A stretch of DNA of 10,085 nucleotides from Thiobacillus sp. UBA2186 (GCA_002327405.1 DCVO01000146.1:1-10085); one strand, 5' to 3'; shown: positions 1 through 9,362, counted from the stretch's first letter. Made by a program: numbers and translations. The notes: generated by a model not told the origin, from the letters alone.

Positions 1-2673
1 CACAAGCCGATCATGCTCGCCGGCGGCCTGGGCAACATCCGCGCCGAACACGTGCAGAAGGGCGAGATCTCGGTCGGCGGCAAGCTGATCGTGCTCGGCG
101 GCCCGGCCATGCTGATCGGCCTGGGCGGCGGCGCCGCCTCGTCGATGGCCACCGGCAGCAGCTCGGCCGACCTCGACTTCGCCTCGGTGCAGCGCGAGAA
201 CCCGGAAATGGAGCGCCGCTGCCAGGAGGTCATCGACCGCTGCTGGCAGCTGGGTGAGCAGAACCCGATCAAGTTCATCCACGACGTCGGCGCCGGCGGC
301 CTGTCCAATGCCCTGCCGGAACTGATCAACGACGCCGGTCGCGGTGGCCGTTTCGAACTGCGCAACGTGCCCAACGACGAGCCGGGCATGAGCCCGCTGG
401 AAATCTGGTGCAACGAGTCGCAGGAGCGCTACGTGCTGTCGGTCGACGCTGCCGACCTGGAGACCTTCAAGGCCATCTGCGAGCGCGAGCGCTGCCCGTT
501 CGCGGTGGTCGGCGAGGCCACTGCCGAGCCGCAGCTGACCGTGGCCGACAGCCACTTCGGCAACAATGCCGTCGACATGCCGCTCAACGTGCTGCTCGGC
601 AAGGCGCCGCGCATGCATCGCTCGGTGACCCGCGAGGCGGAGCTGGGCGATGACTTCGCCGCCGCCGGCCTCGAGCTGGGCGAGGCGGTCGAGCGCGTGC
701 TGCGCCACCCGGCGGTGGCCAGCAAGAACTTCCTGATCACCATCGGCGACCGCTCGATCACCGGTCTGGTCGCCCGCGACCAGCTGGTCGGCCCGTGGCA
801 GGTCCCGGTGGCCGACTGCGCCGTCACCGCCACCGCCTTCGACGTCTACACCGGCGAAGCCATGGCGGTCGGCGAGCGCACCCCGCTGGCCCTGCTGGAT
901 GCCCCGGCATCCGGGCGCATGGCGATCGGCGAGACCATCACCAACCTGGCCGCGGCGAGCATCGACAAGCTCTCCGAGATCAAGCTGTCGGCAAACTGGA
1001 TGGCCGCCGCCGGCCACCCGGGCGAGGACGCGCGCCTGTACGAGACCGTCAAGGCGGTCGGCATGGAGCTGTGCCCGGCGCTGGGCATCACCATCCCGGT
1101 CGGCAAGGACTCGATGTCCATGAAGACCCGCTGGCAGGACAACGGCGAGGACAAGAGCGTCACCTCGCCGCTGTCGCTGATCATCTCCGGTTTTGCCCGG
1201 GTCAACGACATCCGCCGCACCCTGACCCCGCAGCTGCGCCTGGACAAGGGGGCCACCGACCTGGTGCTGGTCGACCTCGGTCGTGGCCAGAACCGCATGG
1301 GCGGCTCGATCCTCGCCCAGGTGTACAGCCAGATCGGCCGCAGTGTGCCGGACGTCGACGACGCCGAGGATCTCAAGGCGTTCTTCGCGGTGATCCAGGG
1401 GCTCAACAGCGATGGCCGTCTGCTGGCCTACCACGACCGCTCCGACGGCGGCCTGCTGACCACCGTCACCGAGATGGCCTTTGCCGGTCACTGCGGTCTC
1501 GACCTGCAGCTCGACGCGCTGGCCAACAGCCGCGAGGAGCTGGGCGCGGTGCTGTTCAACGAGGAGCTGGGCGCCGTCATCCAGGTCCGTCAGGGCGACA
1601 CCGCCGAGGTGCTGGCGCAGTTCAGCGCCGCCGGTCTGGGCGACTGCGTGGCGGTGATCGGCCAGCCGCTCAACGGCGGCGACATCCGCCTGCACTGGAA
1701 CGGCGAGACCGTGTACAGCGCCGAGCGCCGCATCCTGCAGCGCATCTGGAGCGAGACCAGCTACCGCATCCAGCGCCTGCGCGACAACGTCGAATGCGCC
1801 GAGCAGGAGTACGACGGCCTGCTCGAGGAAAACAATCCCGGCCTGTCGGTCAAGCTGGCCTTCGACGTCAACCAGGACGTCGCCGCGCCCTACATCAAGA
1901 CGGGCGTGCGTCCGCGCATGGCGATCCTGCGCGAGCAGGACGTCAATTCGCACGTGGAAATGGCTTACGCTTTCACGCAGGCCGGCTTCGAGGCCTACGA
2001 CGTGCACATGACCGATCTGCAGACCGGCCGCGCGAAACTGGCGGACTTCCAGGGTGTGGTCGCCTGCGGCGGCTTCAGTTACGGCGACACGCTGGGCGCC
2101 GGCATCGGCTGGGCGCGCAGCATCACCTTCCATCCGGAGCTGGCGGACCAGTTCAAGGCGTTCTTCGCGCGGCAGGACAGTTTCGCGCTGGGCGTGTGCA
2201 ACGGCTGCCAGATGATGAGCCATCTGCATGACCTCATTCCCGGCGCGGAAGCCTGGCCGCAGTTCCGCCGCAACCTTTCGGAGCAGTTCGAGGCACGCTT
2301 CGTGATGGTGGAAGTGCAGGACTCCTCTTCGCTGTTTTTTGCCGGCATGGCGGGCTCGCGCATGCCCATCGTGGTGGCGCACGGCGAAGGTCGTATCGTG
2401 TTCCGCGAGCCTGCGCATGCCGATGTTGCCAGGCTCGCGCTGCGCTATGTCGACCATCGCGGCCAGCCCACGGAAAGCTATCCGCTCAACCCGAACGGGT
2501 CGAAGGGCGGCGCAACCGCCTACACCACGGAGGATGGCCGTTTCACCATCATGATGCCGCACCCGGAACGCGTTTACCGTGCTGCGCAACTGTCCTGGAA
2601 ACCGGCCGATTACGCCGGCGAGGACGGGCCCTGGATGCGCATGTTCCGCAACGCCCGCAAGTGGGTGGGGTGA
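1..2673 (+). CDS. purL: Phosphoribosylformylglycinamidine synthase (FGAM synthase, large PurL), 3' part
   Basis: This cytoplasmic enzyme converts FGAR, ATP and glutamine to FGAM, the fourth step of de novo purine synthesis. The gene is cut by the left edge: the frame is open from base 1 (first codon His), giving 890 codons. The large single-chain PurL of proteobacteria is about 1,300 residues, so roughly 400 are missing. In-window residues 1-~600 carry the AIRS-like ATP-binding and catalytic domains (HDVGAGGLSNALPE near 94, GKDSMSMK near 369, YHDRSDGGL near 478). Residues ~630-890 are the class I glutaminase domain, with nucleophile Cys733 in GVCNGCQMM and His854/Glu856 in HPERV completing the triad. 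The tail FRNARKWVG is a normal family end, and the gene stops with TGA. Codon use changes markedly near base 1,850-1,950 (see findings). A T-tract follows at 2684-2690, but I see no convincing stem before it. Confidence 0.97.
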   Translation, partial: HKPIMLAGGLGNIRAEHVQKGEISVGGKLIVLGGPAMLIGLGGGAASSMATGSSSADLDFASVQRENPEMERRCQEVIDRCWQLGEQNPIKFIHDVGAGGLSNALPELINDAGRGGRFELRNVPNDEPGMSPLEIWCNESQERYVLSVDAADLETFKAICERERCPFAVVGEATAEPQLTVADSHFGNNAVDMPLNVLLGKAPRMHRSVTREAELGDDFAAAGLELGEAVERVLRHPAVASKNFLITIGDRSITGLVARDQLVGPWQVPVADCAVTATAFDVYTGEAMAVGERTPLALLDAPASGRMAIGETITNLAAASIDKLSEIKLSANWMAAAGHPGEDARLYETVKAVGMELCPALGITIPVGKDSMSMKTRWQDNGEDKSVTSPLSLIISGFARVNDIRRTLTPQLRLDKGATDLVLVDLGRGQNRMGGSILAQVYSQIGRSVPDVDDAEDLKAFFAVIQGLNSDGRLLAYHDRSDGGLLTTVTEMAFAGHCGLDLQLDALANSREELGAVLFNEELGAVIQVRQGDTAEVLAQFSAAGLGDCVAVIGQPLNGGDIRLHWNGETVYSAERRILQRIWSETSYRIQRLRDNVECAEQEYDGLLEENNPGLSVKLAFDVNQDVAAPYIKTGVRPRMAILREQDVNSHVEMAYAFTQAGFEAYDVHMTDLQTGRAKLADFQGVVACGGFSYGDTLGAGIGWARSITFHPELADQFKAFFARQDSFALGVCNGCQMMSHLHDLIPGAEAWPQFRRNLSEQFEARFVMVEVQDSSSLFFAGMAGSRMPIVVAHGEGRIVFREPAHADVARLALRYVDHRGQPTESYPLNPNGSKGGATAYTTEDGRFTIMMPHPERVYRAAQLSWKPADYAGEDGPWMRMFRNARKWVG

Positions 2674-2693
2674 CCCGTAAGGCTTTTTTTACA

Positions 2694-2753
2694 AGGAGGA
2701 CAAGAGGACAGGAGTAAAACGATTTCCCCCTCCTCTTGTCCTCCTGTCCTCTT
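2694..2753. repeat. Purine/pyrimidine inverted repeat with two alternative pairing registers
   Basis: Bases 2694-2708 are perfectly complementary to 2731-2745 (15 bp, 22-base loop). Bases 2702-2714 are also perfectly complementary to 2741-2753 (13 bp, 26-base loop). The two hairpins share bases and exclude each other. Each arm holds an octamer-spaced direct repeat: AGGACA at 2697 and 2705, and its complement TGTCCT at 2737 and 2745. The element lies 20 bases after the purL stop and about 125 bases before the ppc start. The right arm is not followed by a clean T-run in either direction, so it is not a classic intrinsic terminator. It might protect the 3' end of the purL mRNA, act as a ppc leader element, or be a dispersed intergenic repeat. 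The sequence alone does not decide. Confidence 0.75.
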
Positions 2754-2800
2754 TGTTCAAGCTTTTGCCTTCTTCTGTTGCATCTGCGTGTCGTTTGGCT

Positions 2801-2829
2801 TTGATGGGTTCAAATGCGGCCCGAAAAAT
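2801..2829 (+). promoter_or_regulatory. Weak candidate sigma-70 promoter for ppc
   Basis: TTGATG at 2801-2806 (4 of 6 to TTGACA) is followed after 17 bases by AAAAAT at 2824-2829 (4 of 6 to TATAAT). A start near 2836 would leave a leader of about 40 bases before the ppc ATG. The neighbouring AATAAT at 2835-2840 is a better -10 but has no well-spaced -35. The rest of the 204-base gap between purL and ppc holds only the inverted repeat. Confidence 0.25.
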
Positions 2830-2877
2830 GCGAAAATAATGAGCTTTTGCTTTCCGCTGCCAGAATCTTAACCGCCG

Positions 2878-5697
<2,820 letters not shown>

Positions 5698-5754
5698 CAG
5701 CCCCGTCACACACGTCCTGATCGAACGCTTCCGCTTTAGCGAGGTCGAATTCCG

Positions 5755-6309
5755 ATGGAAGAAGTTCAGCAGCCGCAAGTCGCGAAAAAGTGGTTCCTGC
5801 TTTCGCTCATCGCCAATATTCTTTTGCTGGTACTGGCGGGGGGCGCGATCCTGTTCGCGTTCATGATGAGCTACAATCTGCAGGATGCGAAGATCCAGCT
5901 TGCCAAGGAGAAAGAGGACAAGCGGCGGGTGGAAGCCTATCTGGCCGAGAGCCGTGCGCGTGCCGCCGAGGTGGAACGTGAAATCCGCCGGCTCAGCCAG
6001 GCGCTCAATGCCAAGGATCCGGCCCAGGTCGAGTCAGGCAAGCCGGGACTGCCTGTGCTCGTCAGTTTCCGCAAATCCTGGCTCGGCATCGGTCTGGTGG
6101 CCGTAATCAAGAATACTTCCGCCCACTACCTGACCCTGGTGATGACCGCCCGCAACCCCACGCTGTCCACGGTCAAGCGTTTCCAGATCGAGGTCGCCCC
6201 CGGCGACGACTTGGCCTTCGGCCACAACGACGGCTGGAAGTTCACTTCGGGCGATGAACTCAGCCTGTATCACGACAACTACAAGGCACTCAAGCTGATC
6301 GTCCCTTGA
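5755..6309 (+). CDS. Membrane-anchored coiled-coil protein of unknown function
   Basis: I do not recognise this 184-residue protein. Residues 1-12 are short and end in KK. Residues 13-38 form one strong hydrophobic helix (FLLSLIANILLLVLAGGA and onward). Residues ~42-85 are highly charged (Lys, Glu, Arg) and look like a coiled coil. A proline/glycine linker near 95-100 leads to a compact, probably beta-rich domain at ~100-184. By the positive-inside rule the C-terminal domain would face the periplasm, or the helix could be an uncleaved signal anchor. GAGG at 5741-5744 lies 10 bases before the ATG. The gene starts 57 bases after ppc with no terminator seen between them, so read-through from ppc is likely. 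Codon use matches ppc. There are no cysteines and no obvious catalytic motif, so a structural or scaffolding role is possible but unproven. Confidence 0.85.
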   Translation: MEEVQQPQVAKKWFLLSLIANILLLVLAGGAILFAFMMSYNLQDAKIQLAKEKEDKRRVEAYLAESRARAAEVEREIRRLSQALNAKDPAQVESGKPGLPVLVSFRKSWLGIGLVAVIKNTSAHYLTLVMTARNPTLSTVKRFQIEVAPGDDLAFGHNDGWKFTSGDELSLYHDNYKALKLIVP

Positions 6310-6323
6310 GGGACGTGCTCGGG

Positions 6324-6329
6324 TAAAAT
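6324..6329 (+). promoter_or_regulatory. Possible -10 box upstream of the DUF302 gene
   Basis: TAAAAT (5 of 6 to TATAAT) lies in the 56-base gap before the DUF302 gene. No good -35 lies 16-18 bases upstream; TTGAGG at 6306-6311 is only 12 bases away. A small palindrome, GTCCC-TTGA-GGGAC at 6301-6314, overlaps the stop codon of the preceding gene. It lacks a T-run, so it does not look like a terminator. The DUF302 gene could have its own weak promoter here or simply be read from upstream. Confidence 0.22.
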
Positions 6330-6365
6330 ATTTCTCATTCAAACAGTCTTGAACGGAGCAAAGCC

Positions 6366-6761
6366 ATGAGCGAATACGGATTCGAAACCAAGATCAGCGG
6401 CCCCTTTGACGCGGCGGTGGAAAGAGTCACCGCGGCGCTCAAGAACGAAGGCTTCGGCGTGCTGACCGATATCGATGTGCAGGCCACCATGAAGGCCAAG
6501 CTCAATGTCGAAGGCCGCCCCTACCGCATACTCGGCGCCTGCAATCCGCCGCTGGCGCACCAGGCCATTACTGCCGAGCCCGATGTCGGCATGCTGCTGC
6601 CCTGCAACGTGGTGGTGCGCGAAGAGGCCGACGGCGGCATCACCGTGTCCTTCCTCGACCCCGGCATCATGGTCAGGCTGGTGAGCAACACGGCCGTGCA
6701 TGGCGTTGCGGCCGAAGCGCGCGCGCGTCTGATGCGGGTCAAGGACAGCCTGTCGGCCTAA
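6366..6761 (+). CDS. DUF302 family protein
   Basis: This 131-residue protein resembles the DUF302 family (small alpha/beta proteins of unknown function). It shows an N-terminal segment in which a helix follows an FDAAVERVTAALKNEGFGVLT pattern typical of the family, then the family-like GACNPPLAHQAI block at 57-68 and LLPCNVVVRE at 77-86. It has two cysteines, Cys59 and Cys80, each in a conserved-looking block. There is no signal peptide or membrane helix, so it is probably cytoplasmic. GGAG at 6355-6358, 7 bases before the ATG, supports the start. It is the last gene of the plus-strand group and ends just before a strong terminator. The family has no established reaction that I can name, and the neighbours do not suggest one. 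Confidence 0.9.
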   Translation: MSEYGFETKISGPFDAAVERVTAALKNEGFGVLTDIDVQATMKAKLNVEGRPYRILGACNPPLAHQAITAEPDVGMLLPCNVVVREEADGGITVSFLDPGIMVRLVSNTAVHGVAAEARARLMRVKDSLSA

Positions 6762-6781
6762 TTCATTTCGAAACATAAACG

Positions 6782-6809
6782 AAAAAAAGCCCGCGGTCGC
6801 GGGCTTTTT
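6782..6809. terminator. Bidirectional intrinsic terminator between DUF302 and clc genes
   Basis: A GC-only 6-bp stem (GCCCGC 6789-6794 with GCGGGC 6799-6804, loop GGTC) is flanked by seven A on the left (6782-6788) and five T on the right (6805-6809). It therefore ends in a U-tract on either strand. It lies 20 bases after the DUF302 stop on the plus strand and about 32 bases after the clc stop on the minus strand, so it can serve both convergent genes. Confidence 0.92.
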
Positions 6810-6841
6810 CATGCCATTCCCGGCAGAGGGGACCGGACCGT

Positions 6842-8149
6842 TCACTCCGGCGACTGCTTCGGCACATGATGCAAAAAGCGCTCGGCCATCGCTTTATATA
6901 AAGGCTCCTGGCAGACGATGCGCGATACGCCATGGGCGATCAGCGCGGTCGCCATCAGGGGCAGGACGAGATCGTGGTTGTCGGTCATTTCCATGACGAT
7001 GATGAAGGTGGTGAGTGGCGCCTGGGTGACGCCCGAGAAGTAGGCGACCATGCCCAGCACGATCACGGTTCCTGCCGGCACGAAGGTGAGCAGGTGCGAG
7101 AGGTTGGCGCCAAAGCCGGCGCCGACCGCCAGCGAAGGGGCGAATATCCCGCCCGGCGTGCCGCTCAGGTAGGAAACCACGGTCGCCAGCAGTTTCAACA
7201 GGCCGTAGCTTTCGTAGCCGCTGTCGCCATTCTCGAGGATGTCGCGTACTTCGTCATAGCCGGTGCCGTAGGTGTGGTGCCCGGACATGAGCCCGAGAAA
7301 GGCCAGGGCGAGGCCGCAGAACGCGGCAAAGGCGATCGGACGCGTGCGCATCCAGTGTCCGATGATGCCTCCCCAGCCGGCCCCGGCGCTGATCAGCACG
7401 CGCGAGAAGAAGCCGCCGGCGAGTCCGCCCACGACGCCGCAGACGAGCACCGCCAGCCAGGCGGAAGCCGTACCCAGCGAAGTCGATACCGTGCCGAAAT
7501 AGGTGTAATCGCCGAGGATGGCGTTGGAGGCGAGGCCGGCAAAGATGATGCCGGTGAGCACCAGGCCATTGGTGCGCTGCTCGAAGGAACGCGAAAGTTC
7601 TTCGATGGCGAAGGCGATGCCGGCCAGCGGCGTATTGAAGGCGGCGGCGACGCCGGCGGCGCCGCCGGCGATGATCAATCCCCGCAACTGGTTCTGCTGG
7701 GAGAAGTTCACGAATTTCCTCAGCGAGTACATGATCGATGCGCCGATCTGCACGGTCGGGCCTTCGCGGCCAACCGATGCGCCGCTGCAGAGCGCCAGAA
7801 AGGTGATCAGGATCTTGCCGATGGCGATGCGCAGCGAGAGCAGCTTGCCCAACCGCTTTTCGTCTTCGATCTCCAGCGCCGCGATGGTCTGCGGGATGCC
7901 GCTGCCCTGCGCGCCCTCGAAGAACTTTCTCGAAAGCCAGACGCACAGCACCAGCCCGGAAGGCATGACGACGAAGGGAAGCCAGGGCGAAATGGAAAGC
8001 AGCCAGTGAAAGAACTCGTAGCCGAGCTGTGCCGCCAGGGCGAACAGCACCGCGACCGCGCCGACTGCGATGGCGCCCCCCCAGAATACGAAACGCAGCA
8101 GCCATTCCTGCGGCGAGAGAAGCTTCTTCAGGTAGGGGCGGTCGATCAT
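6842..8149 (-). CDS. CLC-family chloride/proton antiporter (ClcA-like)
   Basis: This 435-residue inner-membrane transporter has about ten or more hydrophobic helices and no C-terminal CBS domains, as in E. coli ClcA. All anion-pathway signatures are visible: GSGIP at 82-86 (Ser83), GREGPTVQIG at 127-136 with gating Glu129, GGIFAP at 333-338, and Tyr418 in EPLY. The AFNTPLAGIAFAIEE segment ends in Glu183-Glu184. The second aligns with the proton-transfer glutamate (E203) of ClcA, so coupled exchange of two Cl- for one H+ is more likely than a channel. Such proteins help bacteria with acid resistance or charge balance. The family is clear, but clcA and clcB cannot be told apart by eye, so no symbol is given. 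The ATG at 8149 has no strong Shine-Dalgarno. The gene has its own promoter upstream and is apparently monocistronic. Confidence 0.95.
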   Translation of the reverse strand: MIDRPYLKKLLSPQEWLLRFVFWGGAIAVGAVAVLFALAAQLGYEFFHWLLSISPWLPFVVMPSGLVLCVWLSRKFFEGAQGSGIPQTIAALEIEDEKRLGKLLSLRIAIGKILITFLALCSGASVGREGPTVQIGASIMYSLRKFVNFSQQNQLRGLIIAGGAAGVAAAFNTPLAGIAFAIEELSRSFEQRTNGLVLTGIIFAGLASNAILGDYTYFGTVSTSLGTASAWLAVLVCGVVGGLAGGFFSRVLISAGAGWGGIIGHWMRTRPIAFAAFCGLALAFLGLMSGHHTYGTGYDEVRDILENGDSGYESYGLLKLLATVVSYLSGTPGGIFAPSLAVGAGFGANLSHLLTFVPAGTVIVLGMVAYFSGVTQAPLTTFIIVMEMTDNHDLVLPLMATALIAHGVSRIVCQEPLYKAMAERFLHHVPKQSPE

Positions 8150-8209
8150 GCGGCTGGATTGTTGTGGCAGCTATCGCTTTGTGCCGGCGGATTTGTTGCT
8201 GTCACCGAC

Positions 8210-8237
8210 ATTATATCCATCAAGCGCGCGCTGGCCA
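8210..8237 (-). promoter_or_regulatory. Promoter of the clc gene
   Basis: Read on the minus strand, a perfect TATAAT (8215-8210) is preceded after 16 bases by TGGCCA (8237-8232; 4 of 6 to TTGACA). Transcription would start near 8203, giving a leader of about 50 bases to the clc ATG. The perfect -10 in GC-rich DNA, correctly placed before a gene, is the main support; the -35 is weak. Confidence 0.5.
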
Positions 8238-8313
8238 GGCGAGGGATGTGCGATCAAGTTTTGGCCGCGATGTTGCGCGGCATGCCGGGTACTGCAGGAA
8301 AGCGAAGTCCGGG

Positions 8314-8340
8314 CAACAAAAAAGCCCGCGCTGCGGGCTT
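8314..8340 (-). terminator. Intrinsic terminator of the ccoG-fixH-DUF3149-orf99 unit
   Basis: An 8-bp perfect stem (AAGCCCGC 8322-8329 with GCGGGCTT 8333-8340, loop of three) runs on the minus strand into a T-rich tract (complement of 8314-8323). It begins 21 bases after the stop of the last gene of the minus-strand unit. It isolates that unit from clc, whose promoter lies beyond it. Confidence 0.9.
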
Positions 8341-8361
8341 CTGAATGCGGCGCGAGCGGAA

Positions 8362-8661
8362 TTATTGGCAGTCTGCGCAACCCTCCCGCTTGGGGCAGTC
8401 GGCCGGACGCTCGGAGGGCATGAGCGGACAGCGGTTGATCTCGTCCGCGCCGCGCTGGAAGAAACAGGTGAGGGCAGATGAGCCGATGCCCATCAGCCAG
8501 AACAGGAAGAAGCCGACGGTGTAGGCCGCAAGCCGGCTGCCGAACACCGGCTCTTCCCGATACAGGAATTGCGAGGGGTCGAACAGGGCAAAAAACAGCA
8601 CATCGGCCACGCCGGCGATGAGAAACGACGGCCAGAGTATTGTGATGCAGCGCTGAAACAT
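8362..8661 (-). CDS. Two-helix membrane protein with cysteine-rich tail, end of cbb3 accessory unit
   Basis: This is a 99-residue protein whose family I cannot name. Residues ~8-28 and ~43-68 are hydrophobic helices, joined by a loop with an FDPSQ/EEPV stretch. The C-terminal tail (69-99) is soluble and carries Cys78, Cys89, Cys95 and Cys98, the last two as a terminal CADC (CxxC). Cys5 and Cys66 lie at the helix ends. The tail could bind a metal or undergo disulfide exchange, but this is inference. An in-frame TTG would add five residues (MEEDDM...). I chose the ATG at 8661 because GGAGGAA at 8674-8668 sits 6 bases before it and the TTG codon lies next to that site. It starts 36 bases after the DUF3149 gene and is followed by the unit's terminator, so it is very likely cotranscribed with ccoG and fixH. 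Stop is TAA. Confidence 0.85.
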   Translation of the reverse strand: MFQRCITILWPSFLIAGVADVLFFALFDPSQFLYREEPVFGSRLAAYTVGFFLFWLMGIGSSALTCFFQRGADEINRCPLMPSERPADCPKREGCADCQ

Positions 8662-8667
8662 ATCGTC

Positions 8668-8674
8668 TTCCTCC
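8668..8674 (-). promoter_or_regulatory. Ribosome binding site that fixes the orf99 start
   Basis: GGAGGAA on the minus strand ends 6 bases before the ATG at 8661. It argues against the upstream in-frame TTG start at 8676, which adjoins this site. Confidence 0.8.
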
Positions 8675-8697
8675 AATCCTGTTTTGAGGGGTTTGGC

Positions 8698-8829
8698 TTA
8701 TTCGTTGCGGTTTATTTTGCGCTTGTACCAGAATACCAGCCAGATCGCCATGGCGATGATGAAACCAATGGTGAACAGGCTAAGCAGGCCGATGTCGCTG
8801 CCGAACAGTTCTTTCATGACGATATCCAT
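8698..8829 (-). CDS. DUF3149 single-helix membrane microprotein
   Basis: This 43-residue protein has an N-terminal segment containing ELFGSDIGLLSL (about residues 7-18), then one hydrophobic helix to about residue 36 (FTIGFIIAMAIWLVFW), then a basic tail (YKRKINRNE). The LFGSD-GLLSL pattern plus single helix is what I recall of the DUF3149 family of small proteobacterial membrane proteins of unknown function. The gene lies 36 bases after fixH and 36 bases before orf99 on the same strand. GAGGAG 6 bases before the first ATG supports the start at 8829 over the internal Met5. Size and position recall CcoQ/CcoS-type small subunits of cbb3 oxidase, but I see no sequence likeness to either. A role in oxidase assembly or stability is inference from context. 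Confidence 0.85.
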   Translation of the reverse strand: MDIVMKELFGSDIGLLSLFTIGFIIAMAIWLVFWYKRKINRNE

Positions 8830-8835
8830 GGTGGG

Positions 8836-8841
8836 CTCCTC
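8836..8841 (-). promoter_or_regulatory. Ribosome binding site of the DUF3149 gene
   Basis: GAGGAG on the minus strand lies 6 bases before the ATG at 8829 and 18 bases before the alternative internal ATG at 8817. It therefore selects the longer form. Confidence 0.75.
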
Positions 8842-8865
8842 GGGGTTGTGAAAAACGCTGGTTGT

Positions 8866-9360
8866 CTATAGTTGCGGGTTCAATGTCACGTTATTGCCGG
8901 TAGGCCAGATGCCGGTCAGCCGCCAATCGCCGTGTTCCGGGGTCAGCTGGACTTTGTAGCGGGCGCCGGCGAGCTGCGGGAGCTGTCCCGAGTAGGCCGA
9001 GCCGTCCCAGTTCAGCCGGATGTCATGATCGTCTCCGCTGCGGGTCGGATGCATGATTTTCAGGGTGAGCTGGCCGGGCGGCGTTGGCAAGCGGCCCTCC
9101 AGCTGCATCTGCAGCGCCGAACCCCGGGGCAGCAACTGGGCGCGTATGCCCAGCGTCTGCGCCTGGCGGTCGCGCGCCTTGGTCTGGTTGATGGCCTTGC
9201 CCTGCTTGTAATAGTCGTCGACCACCAGACCGTCGCTGGAGGTGACCGCGAGCCAGGCGGTGAAGCTGCCGGCAACGACGGCGGTGACCGGCATGATGGC
9301 CAGCAGCCATGGCCAGGGTTCCTTGAACCAGGGTTTGGAAGCGTGCGCATGCGTGTTCAT
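8866..9360 (-). CDS. fixH: FixH/CcoH family protein, cbb3 oxidase assembly
   Basis: This 164-residue inner-membrane protein helps assemble or stabilise cbb3-type cytochrome c oxidase. It has a short N-terminal segment with the family PWPW motif (15-18), one transmembrane helix at ~18-40, then the hallmark DGLVVDDYYKQGKAIN block (43-58) and a periplasmic beta-rich domain to the end. Length is typical. The ATG lies 2 bases after the ccoG stop, so the two genes are translationally close. The longer open frame that continues upstream is only the shadow of ccoG in another frame. The stop is TAG. In many genomes the copper ATPase ccoI and the small ccoS follow ccoH; here two small membrane genes follow instead. 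The gene can equally be named ccoH. Confidence 0.95.
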   Translation of the reverse strand: MNTHAHASKPWFKEPWPWLLAIMPVTAVVAGSFTAWLAVTSSDGLVVDDYYKQGKAINQTKARDRQAQTLGIRAQLLPRGSALQMQLEGRLPTPPGQLTLKIMHPTRSGDDHDIRLNWDGSAYSGQLPQLAGARYKVQLTPEHGDWRLTGIWPTGNNVTLNPQL

Positions 9361-9362
9361 GC

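Noticed and set aside
795..2231. A 478-codon open frame inside purL in another frame
   Set aside because: It overlaps the conserved PurL frame entirely and gives an Arg/Gly/Pro-rich product, as expected for out-of-frame GC-rich DNA.
2684..2690. T-tract just after purL as an intrinsic terminator
   Set aside because: The bases before the seven T form no stem of more than about four pairs, so the tract alone is not enough to call a terminator.
7651..7670. A perfect 20-bp GC-only palindrome inside clc
   Set aside because: It encodes the conserved Gly-Gly-Ala-Ala-Gly stretch of the CLC family. With GGC/GCC codons such a run is palindromic by chance, and there is no flanking feature.
6932..8344. 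A 470-codon open frame on the plus strand opposite clc
   Set aside because: It is antisense to a clear CLC transporter gene and runs through its promoter and the neighbouring terminator. The composition (Gly, Asp, Glu, Gln, Arg) is typical of a shadow frame.
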